Positions 17,426 through 25,351 of a DNA stretch of 64,000 bases are shown here, in pieces. Numbering within the stretch: position 1 is the first letter of the stretch; every line of letters begins with the position of its first letter. The position numbers were made by a program, and so were the translations under genes. This stretch comes from Pseudomonadota bacterium (GTDB lineage Bacteria; Pseudomonadota; Gammaproteobacteria; Pseudomonadales; Moraxellaceae), in contig JAEWKT010000061.1 of NCBI GenBank assembly GCA_023393635.1, forward strand, positions 124,001-188,000, in the 5' to 3' direction. The notes below the pieces were generated by a model. The model did no database searches, had not been told where the DNA came from, and saw only the letters and a list, made by a program, of their open reading frames with translations.

Positions 17426-17439
17426 GATCTAAGGAGATC
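17426..17439 (+). promoter_or_regulatory. Hairpin carrying the ahcY Shine-Dalgarno in its loop
   Basis: GATCT (17426-17430) and AGATC (17435-17439) form a 5-bp stem with the tetraloop AAGG, which is the core of the AAGGAG ribosome-binding site. It lies 11 nt after the riboswitch pseudoknot and 3 nt before the ATG. It could tune access of the ribosome together with the riboswitch. Confidence 0.45.
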
Positions 17440-17442
17440 CTC

Positions 17443-18867
17443 ATGAACGCGGTGACCACGCCTGCTAATAGCACATCTGCTCATAATCATTCTAATTTTA
17501 CCGACTATAAAGTTGCTGATATTGGCTTAGCCGATTTTGGCCGCAAAGAAATTTCTTTGGCTGAAGCAGAAATGCCTGCGCTGATGGGCTTACGTCGTCG
17601 CTATGCTGCTGCCAAACCACTAGCAGGCGCTAAAATTCTTGGTTGTATTCATATGACCATTCAAACTGCCGTGCTGATCGAAACCCTGATTGACTTAGGG
17701 GCTGAGGTACGCTGGACATCTTGCAATATCTTTTCGACTCAAGACCATGCAGCCGCAGCAATTGCCGCCAGTGGCATTCCTGTTTTTGCATGGAAAGGAG
17801 AAACTGAAGCAGAGTACGAATGGTGCCTGGAACAGCAAATTCATGTGAATGGCACAGATGCGTTATGGGATGCCAACATGATTCTTGATGATGGCGGTGA
17901 TTTAACAGGTTTAATTCATAAAAAATACCCACATCTGTTAGACAATATTCATGGCGTGACTGAAGAAACCACCACGGGTGTGATGCGCTTAATTGAAATG
18001 CATCATGCAGGCAGCTTAAAAGTACCTGCCATTAACGTCAATGACTCGGTTACCAAGTCTAAAAACGACAATAAATACGGCTGCCGCCACTCGCTCAATG
18101 ATGCGATTAAACGTGCTACCGATATGCTGCTGTCTGGCCGTCGTGCCTTGGTAATTGGTTACGGTGATGTGGGCAAAGGTTCTGCACAGTCATTACGTCA
18201 GGAAGGCATGATTGTTCGCGTATCGGAAGTTGACCCAATTTGCGCCATGCAAGCGTGTATGGATGGGTTTGAGGTTGTTTCTCCTTATAACAATGGCGTT
18301 GTCACAGGTAATGAAGAAGATATTAACCATGCGCTACTGAGTACCACAGACTTAATTGTTACTACCACAGGTAATGACAAGGTATGTGACAGTGCCATGT
18401 TAAATACCCTAAAAAACGGTGCAGTCGTATGTAATATTGGTCATTTCGACACTGAAATTGATACCGCTTATTTGCGCAAAAACTATCGTTGGGATGAGGT
18501 AAAACCACAGGTTCATCAGGTATTCCGTTCTGATGACAATGGCGATTATTTAATCTTATTGTCTGAAGGCCGTTTGGTGAACCTGGGCAATGCAACGGGT
18601 CATCCTTCACGTATTATGGATGGTTCATTTGCCAATCAAGTGTTGGCACAAATGCATTTATTTAGCGAAAAATTTGCTGATTTGCCAAGTGAGCAAAAAC
18701 AAGCACGCATTCGGGTAGAAGTTTTACCTAAAAAGCTGGATGAAGAAGTGGCTGCTGCGATGGTGTCTGGTTTTGGTGGCATAATGACTAAATTAACACA
18801 AACTCAGGCAGACTATCTGGGTGTTCCAGTTGAAGGCCCATTTAAGCCAGACAGCTACAAATACTAA
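17443..18867 (+). CDS. ahcY: Adenosylhomocysteinase (SAH hydrolase)
   Basis: AhcY splits S-adenosylhomocysteine into adenosine and homocysteine, using bound NAD, and relieves product inhibition of methyltransferases. Conserved features include LGCIHMTIQTAVLIETL, WTSCNIFSTQDHAAAAI, NVNDSVTKSKNDNKYGCR with active-site Lys/Asp, the NAD motif GYGDVGKGSAQSLR and the C-terminal FKPDSYKY, whose Lys and Tyr reach the neighbouring subunit. The 474 residues match Pseudomonas-type enzymes. Expression is expected to respond to SAH through the upstream riboswitch. metF lies downstream beyond a terminator hairpin. Confidence 0.98.
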   Translation: MNAVTTPANSTSAHNHSNFTDYKVADIGLADFGRKEISLAEAEMPALMGLRRRYAAAKPLAGAKILGCIHMTIQTAVLIETLIDLGAEVRWTSCNIFSTQDHAAAAIAASGIPVFAWKGETEAEYEWCLEQQIHVNGTDALWDANMILDDGGDLTGLIHKKYPHLLDNIHGVTEETTTGVMRLIEMHHAGSLKVPAINVNDSVTKSKNDNKYGCRHSLNDAIKRATDMLLSGRRALVIGYGDVGKGSAQSLRQEGMIVRVSEVDPICAMQACMDGFEVVSPYNNGVVTGNEEDINHALLSTTDLIVTTTGNDKVCDSAMLNTLKNGAVVCNIGHFDTEIDTAYLRKNYRWDEVKPQVHQVFRSDDNGDYLILLSEGRLVNLGNATGHPSRIMDGSFANQVLAQMHLFSEKFADLPSEQKQARIRVEVLPKKLDEEVAAAMVSGFGGIMTKLTQTQADYLGVPVEGPFKPDSYKY

Positions 18868-18892
18868 AATCAATAAATATTTTTTAAGATAG

Positions 18893-18918
18893 CCGCCAAG
18901 TAAATGCTTGGCGGTTTT
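18893..18918 (+). terminator. Intrinsic terminator between ahcY and metF
   Basis: CCGCCAAG (18893-18900) and CTTGGCGG (18907-18914) form a perfect 8-bp stem with a 6-nt loop followed by TTTT. The spurious ATG 18904 of the open metF frame sits in the loop. Readthrough would co-express metF with ahcY. Confidence 0.8.
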
Positions 18919-18945
18919 AGTATGGGTTTGATTTTGAGCATCTTT

Positions 18946-19776
18946 ATGACCACTCCAATTTCTTTTGAATTTTTCCCGCCCAAAACTGATATTGGTGCAG
19001 AAAAATTACTGAACGTGCATCAGCAACTACAACAACTTAATCCACAATACTTTTCAGTCACTTATGGTGCTGGTGGTTCTACCCGTGATCGCACTTTATC
19101 GACTATTGATGCCATTCATGGTCAGGGTGCGCCTGTTGCACCGCATTTATCCTGTATTGGTGATGATCGGGCACGTATTGCTGAGCTATTAGATTTATAT
19201 AAAGCCAAAGGGATTAACCGTTTGGTGGCATTACGTGGTGATTTACCTTCTGGTCAAGTGGGCTTAGGCGAATTACCTTATGCCACTGATTTAGTAAAAT
19301 TTATCCGTCAGCATTCTGGTGATCACTTTCAAATTGAAGTGGCCGCCTATCCAGAAATGCATCCACAAGCAGCCAGTTTTGATCAGGACATTGCACGCTT
19401 TGCTGAAAAAGTACAAGCAGGTGCTAACGCGGCCATTACCCAGTTTTTCTTTAATGCCGATAGCTACTTTTATTTTGTAGACCGCCTGCAAAAACTAGGC
19501 ATTGATACACCTATTATCCCAGGCATCATGCCAATTATTAATGCCAGTAATTTAATTCGTTTTGCCGATTCAAGTGGTGCAGAAATACCACGCTGGATTC
19601 GCAAGCAACTGGCAGCTTATGGTGATGACAGTGCCAGCATTAAAGCCTTTGGGCATGAGGTGGTGCTTAAGCTGTGTGAACGCTTAATTAATGCAGGGGT
19701 CCCAAGCTTGCATTTTTACACCATGAACCAAACTGAGCCAACGCGACAGTTGGTAAAAGATTTAAAACTGGGTTGA
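18946..19776 (+). CDS. metF: 5,10-methylenetetrahydrofolate reductase
   Basis: MetF reduces 5,10-methylene-THF to 5-methyl-THF with FAD/NAD(P)H, supplying the methyl group for methionine. SFEFFPPKTDIGAEKLL is the conserved N-terminus and FSVTYGAGGSTRDRT the FAD-site region; ALRGDLP and EVAAYPEMHPQA follow, then ITQFFFN. The open frame starts at ATG 18904, but that codon is inside the ahcY terminator loop. ATG 18946, with a weak GAG 9 bp upstream, gives 276 residues beginning MTTPISFEF, close to the usual length. Pairing with ahcY fits methyl-cycle function. Confidence 0.95.
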   Translation: MTTPISFEFFPPKTDIGAEKLLNVHQQLQQLNPQYFSVTYGAGGSTRDRTLSTIDAIHGQGAPVAPHLSCIGDDRARIAELLDLYKAKGINRLVALRGDLPSGQVGLGELPYATDLVKFIRQHSGDHFQIEVAAYPEMHPQAASFDQDIARFAEKVQAGANAAITQFFFNADSYFYFVDRLQKLGIDTPIIPGIMPIINASNLIRFADSSGAEIPRWIRKQLAAYGDDSASIKAFGHEVVLKLCERLINAGVPSLHFYTMNQTEPTRQLVKDLKLG

Positions 19777-19817
19777 TTATTAACCACTCAACTTGCCTAT
19801 AAGTTGGCTTATCTATT

Positions 19818-19860
19818 GCTTGTTAGCGGCCTAACTATGGACGCTAACAAGCCCTGTTTT
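19818..19860 (+). terminator. Inverted repeat/terminator after metF
   Basis: GCTTGTTAGCG (19818-19828) and CGCTAACAAGC (19842-19852) form a perfect 11-bp stem with a 13-nt loop. A TTTT run begins 5 nt after the stem. Confidence 0.6.
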
Positions 19861-19874
19861 ATTTGGCTGTTGAT

Positions 19875-21275
19875 ATGACACAACCTGACTCACCACTTTG
19901 GCATCCATGCACGCAGATGCATCAACTACAACAAGATCCAGTGCAACAGGTGATTGGTGCTAAAGGGGCATATTTGCACCTTAATAATCATCCACCTGTG
20001 CTAGATGCTATTAGCTCATGGTGGGTCAATTTACATGGTCATTGTCATCCAGCCATTAATGCAGCAATTAATCAGCAACTTGAACAATTTGAACATGTCA
20101 TATTGGCAGGGTTTAGTCACGCGCCGATTCAATCGTTAGCGATGCGTCTGGTGGAGCTTACCCCTGCTCCCCTAACACGCTGCTTTTTTGCCGATAGCGG
20201 TTCTGCGGCAGTCGAAGTAGCTCTTAAAATGAGCTTGCAATACTGGTTTCAAAAGTCAGGGTCTCAAAAATCAGGGTCACCACATGGTCACGCTCAACGG
20301 AAAACCTTTATTTCACTAGAAAATGGCTATCACGGCGAAACCTTGGGCAGTTTGAGCGTGACTGATATTCCATTATTTTCTAATCAATATCAGCCATTGC
20401 TCATTCAACACCTGCGTGCTCCCTCACCCGATTTATCGCTGAAACAACCCGATCAAACTGATGATGAGTTTTTAGTACAATGCTTTGCCAGCTTAAAACA
20501 ATTGGTAGAAATACATGATGGAACCATTTGCGCCATTATTGTAGAGCCTTTAGTTCAGGGTGCGGCGGGCATGAAAATGTACCCACCCATTTATTTACAA
20601 TGGTTGCGGCAGTTGTGTGATGACTACCAGATTCATTTAATTCTTGATGAAATTGCAGTAGGTTTTGGTCGCACAGGCACGATGTTTGCGCATGAGCAGG
20701 CTGGCATTTGTCCTGATTTTTTATGTTTATCCAAGGGATTAACCGCAGGCTACCTGCCTATGTCCTGTGTCATGACTACCGATGATATATATCAGGCGTT
20801 TTATAGTCCTGATGTAAGCAAGGGTTTTTTGCACTCTCATAGCTTTACAGGCAATCCGCTCGCAGCCAGTGCTGCACTGGCATCTTTAGATATTTTCAAG
20901 CAACAAAATACCTTAGCCAATAATCAGGTGTTAATTGCCTATTTTGCCAAAAAACTAGCTGAGCTGAAAATGCATCCGCATGTTATCAATACACGGCAAA
21001 CAGGCATGATTGTTGCGTTTGATGTAGTGCAAGCGAATGGTTTGGCCTACCCTGCGCAACAGCAAGTGGGACGTTTAATGGCTCAATATGCATTAAAACA
21101 TGGCGTGCTGATTCGTCCTATTGGCAATCATGTGTATTTTATTCTACCTTATTGCATTACTACCACAGAAATTGATCAACTATTTAGCGTGACAATTAAA
21201 GCCATTGAGTGGGCTATCTCACGACCTGCGCCTGTGTTTAACTCAGCATTTGATATGGATTTTACGTTACCTTAA
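19875..21275 (+). CDS. bioA: Adenosylmethionine-8-amino-7-oxononanoate aminotransferase (biotin synthesis)
   Basis: BioA makes 7,8-diaminopelargonate from KAPA, using SAM as amino donor and PLP. LWHPCTQM and AISSWWVNLHGHCHPAINAAI are BioA signatures; LILDEIAVGFGRTGTMFAHE and the PLP lysine in LSKGLTAGYLPMS follow, then FLHSHSFTGNPLAASAALASL. The open frame begins at TTG 19863; ATG 19875 is chosen because the family starts near this point (466 residues), although no strong ribosome-binding site precedes it. An insertion near residues 126-135 contains a 15-bp tandem duplication encoding QKSGS twice. The other bio genes are not in the window. Confidence 0.95.
   Translation: MTQPDSPLWHPCTQMHQLQQDPVQQVIGAKGAYLHLNNHPPVLDAISSWWVNLHGHCHPAINAAINQQLEQFEHVILAGFSHAPIQSLAMRLVELTPAPLTRCFFADSGSAAVEVALKMSLQYWFQKSGSQKSGSPHGHAQRKTFISLENGYHGETLGSLSVTDIPLFSNQYQPLLIQHLRAPSPDLSLKQPDQTDDEFLVQCFASLKQLVEIHDGTICAIIVEPLVQGAAGMKMYPPIYLQWLRQLCDDYQIHLILDEIAVGFGRTGTMFAHEQAGICPDFLCLSKGLTAGYLPMSCVMTTDDIYQAFYSPDVSKGFLHSHSFTGNPLAASAALASLDIFKQQNTLANNQVLIAYFAKKLAELKMHPHVINTRQTGMIVAFDVVQANGLAYPAQQQVGRLMAQYALKHGVLIRPIGNHVYFILPYCITTTEIDQLFSVTIKAIEWAISRPAPVFNSAFDMDFTLP
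20250..20279. repeat. 15-bp tandem duplication inside bioA
   Basis: Two adjacent 15-bp units (CAAAAGTCAGGGTCT and CAAAAATCAGGGTCA) differ at two positions and each encode QKSGS. They add a short polar stretch to a surface loop of BioA without changing the frame. Confidence 0.85.
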
Positions 21276-21340
21276 TAGGCTCTTGCTTAGAATATTACTG
21301 TTGACTTCTTGCCTGCCCAACAAAATAAATGGATGAATGA

Positions 21341-22084
21341 ATGACCCGCTTTTACGCCAGTATCCCTTTAACGGTCAATGATCACGTTGAGTTGCCCGAA
21401 ACTGTATTCCATCACTGGGTGCGTGTGCTTAGAGCGCAGGTGGGCGCACACGCAACCTTATTTAACGGCACAGGCGGTGAATATGAAGTGGTGTTACAGG
21501 ACATTCATAAAAGATCTGCTGTTGTCCAAGTAAAAAGCTTTAACCCAAGCAATCGCACGCCAGATTATCAAGTGACGCTTGGCCAAGTCATGAGCAAAGG
21601 TGATCGGATGGATTATGCCATTCAAAAAGCTACTGAGCTTGGCGTACACCGTATTCAATTATTGATCAGTGAGCGTTGTGAGATGCGGTTAAAATATGAG
21701 CGCGACCAAAAGAAAATTGAGCACTGGCAGCAAGTGGCCATTGCAGCGTGTGAACAATGCGGCATGAATATTATTCCAGAAGTCTTGGCACCACTCATGC
21801 TGGATGACTGGCTGGCACAATCTGGTGCAATCTCTGCTACCAAGCTTGTATTAGCACCTGCCAAACAATCCATGCAATTTTCTATGCCTTTTCCCTCAGC
21901 ATTTTATTTACTGGTTGGGCCAGAAGGTGGCCTGTCCGACGCTGAAATCAAGTTGGCAAATAGTTATCATTTTAATAACTGGACGCTGGGTGAGCGGGTA
22001 TTAAGAACTGAAACTGCCCCTGTGGTGGCACTTTCCGCATTACTGTTTGCTCAATCTTTAACAATTAGCATAGTTAAAAGCTAA
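21341..22084 (+). CDS. rsmE: 16S rRNA (uracil1498-N3)-methyltransferase
   Basis: RsmE methylates U1498 of 16S rRNA with SAM. MTRFYASIPL and HHWVRVLRAQVGA form the N-terminal PUA-like domain (about 1-75). The SPOUT methyltransferase domain contains QKATELGVHRIQLLISERCEM, EQCGMNIIPEV, LLVGPEGGLSDAEIKLA and the knot sequence LGERVLRTETAPVVALSAL. At 247 residues it matches the family. It lies 65 bp after bioA on the same strand. Confidence 0.95.
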   Translation: MTRFYASIPLTVNDHVELPETVFHHWVRVLRAQVGAHATLFNGTGGEYEVVLQDIHKRSAVVQVKSFNPSNRTPDYQVTLGQVMSKGDRMDYAIQKATELGVHRIQLLISERCEMRLKYERDQKKIEHWQQVAIAACEQCGMNIIPEVLAPLMLDDWLAQSGAISATKLVLAPAKQSMQFSMPFPSAFYLLVGPEGGLSDAEIKLANSYHFNNWTLGERVLRTETAPVVALSALLFAQSLTISIVKS

Positions 22085-22112
22085 AATTTAGCGAAATAGC
22101 AGGGCATAACGA

Positions 22113-22141
22113 TTGAAGTTAAGCCGTCAAACGGATATGGT
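22113..22141 (+). promoter_or_regulatory. Possible promoter for the GGDEF-EAL gene
   Basis: TTGAAG (22113-22118) and TATGGT (22136-22141) are separated by 17 bp, which would leave a leader of about 155 nt. No known riboswitch motif is recognisable in that leader. Confidence 0.35.
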
Positions 22142-22305
22142 ATATTAGAAATATGGTAGGGATTACCACCTCTTGATCTTTTGGTTTTTATGAAGGTTAT
22201 CAAGAACATTACTAAGGAATACACGGTTGAAAATTCAACGCATAATGATAAATCTAATATTTTTTCGCCTGCTGACACATCGTGCGATTACGGAGTAGCC
22301 ATAGG

Positions 22306-25209
22306 ATGATGGAACAGCGAAGCGAACAGTATTTGCATAACCGTATTTTCAACATGCAAATCACTGAAACCCAACAGCACCAGAACCTCCAGCTATTAGG
22401 TATGGTTGGGCTTATTATTTTATCCTATTTATTTTATAAAGATTCAACCATTATTTCACATCAACACCTAGCCAGTTGGTGCATTATTTCAACAGTTATT
22501 GTGGCGTTATCTACCATTTTAAATAACTACCTCATTTCTAGCAGCTTCAAATTAAAATATCTTTATATTGACGCTTATTTACAGGTTAACGCATTTGTTC
22601 TTGGTCTGATTATTGCCATTGGGCAAGTATTAATGGGCTGGCAACTGCTCTTTACACCCAGTTCACATCCGCTGTCTCCTGAGTTTTATGTATTTACCAC
22701 CATTATTGTATTTTCACATTTATTAGGGTTAATTAGTCTCACTATTCGGATTCGCTGTTTTTACTTACTTGTGATTACTAGCATGTCTCCTTTGCTGGTA
22801 CTGCAATTAACCAACTGGCCTACTTTTTCATTAAACGATCCATTTTTTCTTATTAATGATATTTATATACTGTTTATTTTGTTTTGCGGCATACATCTAT
22901 ATAAAACACGCAATCGCCTAACATGGCTGATTATTCGAAATGATAATCTGGTAGAACATGCCGAGCAGCAACGCAGCATTACAGAACAAGCCTACCAGCA
23001 GCTTGAACAAGAAATGCTTGAGCGACGCGCAATAGAATGGAAACTACAACAGACTAACCAGCATTTAGAAGAAATGGTTAAAGAGCGCACTTTTGATATC
23101 CAGCAAATTAATTTAAGCCTGGAGCGTTCCAAACAAAGCCTGGAGATGGCCCAACAAACTGCAGGGATTGGTAGTTGGGATTGGGATGTTAAAAACCGAA
23201 TGATGCAAACCACCAACTTCGATCAGATTTTGGGTTATAACAATGACGAAATAAATGACTATATTGGAAATATTAGCCGTTTAATTCATCCCGAAGATTT
23301 TATTAGCGTTAAAAAAGCCATTACCAGCCATTTGCGCAACCAAACAGCGCGCTATGAAAGTGTCTACAGGATAAGACACAAACAAGGTTATTGGGTATGG
23401 GTGCAAGATATGGGTCGGGTGATTCAGCGCGATCCTGTTAATAAGCAACCGCTACGCATGGTAGGTATACGGCGTAATATTAATGATGAAAAACTGGTTG
23501 CTGAGCGTTTAAAGCTCTCAGCCAGTGTGTTTGATCGGGCGGCTGAAGGCATCTTTATTTTAGATAGTAAACTGCATTATTTAGATGTAAACCCATGCTT
23601 TGAGCAAACGATGGGTCTACCGCGAGAACACTTTGTCGGCACCCATGTATTTAGCTACCAGCACCACAGTGAAAAAATTCAGAAGCAACACGCTTTAATT
23701 TTAAAATCACTGATGCAATCAGGCGAGTTTGAAGGGGAAATTGTTGAAAAAGGTGCCCATGGTAAAGAATTACCACTATGGATCCATATCAATAGTATTC
23801 GCAACGAACAAGAAAAAGTCACGCATTATATCGGCATATTATCTGATTTAACCCAGCGCAAAGAAGCTGAGCAACGTCTGTCCTATTTATCTAATTATGA
23901 TGCGCTTACCGACCTGCCCAATCGCAACCTGTTTAAAACTCAACTTCATCAACTGATGATGAATAACCGTGATAAAAAAGAAAAATTTGCTTTAATGCGC
24001 ATCAATATAGACCGTTTCCGCTTTTTAAATGACTCTTTAAATAACGATGGCGGTGACCTTTTACTACAACAAGTGGCCAAGCGTTTAAGGTTGCTTAATG
24101 TTGACTCATTGATGGTGGCCCGCTTAGGTAGTGATGATTTTGCAATTATTTTTGAAAGCTATCGTTTTAGAAGCTCGGATGTAAAAAGCCATTGCAAAAA
24201 AATTATGCAGGCTTTTGAGCAGCCATTTACCATTGAAGGCCAAGAGTTAATCATTACCATTTCAATGGGCATTGCCATGTTTCCAGAGCATGGACGTCAG
24301 GTAGACAGTCTAAGCAATCATGCCGAAAAAGCATTACAGGAAGCCAAACGCCTGGGTGGCAGTACGGTTATTTACTACACTCAAGATGAGCATATTCCTA
24401 ACAAGAATCGTGTGCACTTAGAATCTGCTTTACGTAAAGCGCTCATCAATGATGAGTTTGTGGTGTATTATCAGCCTAAGTTTGAGGTAGCCAGTGGCAA
24501 AATTTGTGGTTTTGAAGCTTTAGTACGCTGGCAGCATCCTGAGCATGGCTTGGTACCGCCTGTACAGTTTATTCCACTGGCCGAAGAAACCAGTTTAATT
24601 TCCCATATTGGTACAGTGGTGCTCAGAAAAACCTGCCAGCAAATTAAACAATGGGAGCAACAGGGGCTGGGCAATATTAAAGTATCGGTAAACGTTGTTG
24701 CTCAGCAAATTCAACGGGGTAACCTGGTTGAAGAAATAGACCAGCTGCTTGAAAGTTATCAGATTGATCCGATGTCGCTTGAACTTGAAATTACTGAAAC
24801 CTCATTAATGGATGACTCAGAAGTAGCGCGTGATGTATTACATCAGCTAAAAAATAGAAATGTCTCTATTGCCCTGGATGATTTTGGTACAGGTTATTCT
24901 TCTTTATCTTATTTAGGCCATTACCCGATTGATGTACTAAAAATTGATCGTTCATTTGTCACTAAAATTGGCGCACATCGCCATCAAGAAGCCATTGTAC
25001 GGGCTATTTTGGCTATGGGGCATTCACTGAATATGAGTGTGGTGGCTGAAGGCGTGGAAACGCCTCAACAGGCCAACTTCCTGCATGACGAAGGCTGCGA
25101 TGTACTACAGGGTTATTTGATGAGTAAGCCATTAAACCAGGAGGATGCCACCGAATTTTTAAGGCAGGCACCACAGCTAGCGCAATTTACTACCTGTCCA
25201 GCGCCATAA
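22306..25209 (+). CDS. Membrane PAS-PAS-GGDEF-EAL cyclic-di-GMP signalling protein
   Basis: The 967-residue protein has about five or six N-terminal transmembrane helices (about residues 25-195), then a coiled coil (to about 275). Two PAS domains follow (about 280-395 and 400-525; WDWDVKNRMMQT, IHPEDF). The GGDEF domain (about 530-690) carries the signature as GSDDF at residues 608-612, which departs from GGDEF. The EAL domain (about 715-955) keeps EAL at 737-739, plus ETSLMDD, DDFGTGYSSLSYL, LKIDRSFV and VVAEGVET. It is therefore probably a c-di-GMP phosphodiesterase with a regulatory or inactive cyclase domain (inference). The open frame starts at GTG 22282, but CGGAGT precedes ATG 22306. 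Confidence 0.93.
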   Translation: MMEQRSEQYLHNRIFNMQITETQQHQNLQLLGMVGLIILSYLFYKDSTIISHQHLASWCIISTVIVALSTILNNYLISSSFKLKYLYIDAYLQVNAFVLGLIIAIGQVLMGWQLLFTPSSHPLSPEFYVFTTIIVFSHLLGLISLTIRIRCFYLLVITSMSPLLVLQLTNWPTFSLNDPFFLINDIYILFILFCGIHLYKTRNRLTWLIIRNDNLVEHAEQQRSITEQAYQQLEQEMLERRAIEWKLQQTNQHLEEMVKERTFDIQQINLSLERSKQSLEMAQQTAGIGSWDWDVKNRMMQTTNFDQILGYNNDEINDYIGNISRLIHPEDFISVKKAITSHLRNQTARYESVYRIRHKQGYWVWVQDMGRVIQRDPVNKQPLRMVGIRRNINDEKLVAERLKLSASVFDRAAEGIFILDSKLHYLDVNPCFEQTMGLPREHFVGTHVFSYQHHSEKIQKQHALILKSLMQSGEFEGEIVEKGAHGKELPLWIHINSIRNEQEKVTHYIGILSDLTQRKEAEQRLSYLSNYDALTDLPNRNLFKTQLHQLMMNNRDKKEKFALMRINIDRFRFLNDSLNNDGGDLLLQQVAKRLRLLNVDSLMVARLGSDDFAIIFESYRFRSSDVKSHCKKIMQAFEQPFTIEGQELIITISMGIAMFPEHGRQVDSLSNHAEKALQEAKRLGGSTVIYYTQDEHIPNKNRVHLESALRKALINDEFVVYYQPKFEVASGKICGFEALVRWQHPEHGLVPPVQFIPLAEETSLISHIGTVVLRKTCQQIKQWEQQGLGNIKVSVNVVAQQIQRGNLVEEIDQLLESYQIDPMSLELEITETSLMDDSEVARDVLHQLKNRNVSIALDDFGTGYSSLSYLGHYPIDVLKIDRSFVTKIGAHRHQEAIVRAILAMGHSLNMSVVAEGVETPQQANFLHDEGCDVLQGYLMSKPLNQEDATEFLRQAPQLAQFTTCPAP

Positions 25210-25264
25210 AATCAATGCTAAAAAATATAAAATAGCTGCTAAAGAGATAATATAGTGCTACCCC

Positions 25265-25293
25265 CTGACATTTTAAGCATCTAATGGTATAGT
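25265..25293 (+). promoter_or_regulatory. Sigma70-like promoter for maeB
   Basis: CTGACA (25265-25270) and TATAGT (25288-25293) are separated by 17 bp, and transcription would begin near 25300. This leaves a leader of about 52 nt before ATG 25352 and argues against the upstream TTG 25301 as start codon. Confidence 0.75.
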
Positions 25294-25351
25294 TTCGCAC
25301 TTGTTTAAACCCGTATCACAACACGATACCTTAGCGAAACCAGAGAACGAG

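Larger units (their letters stand above)
16989..17442. other. Divergent intergenic region with ahcY riboswitch (454 bp)
   Basis: No protein gene is supported here. The left part (to about 17110) should hold the leader and promoter of the minus-strand outer-membrane protein gene. The centre (17110-17290) is AT-rich with nothing I recognise. The right part contains the ahcY promoter, SAH riboswitch and a Shine-Dalgarno hairpin, listed separately. Confidence 0.7.

Noticed and set aside
22142..22305. c-di-GMP riboswitch in the leader of the GGDEF-EAL gene
   Set aside because: I could not find the conserved GEMM core; only a short local inverted repeat is present.
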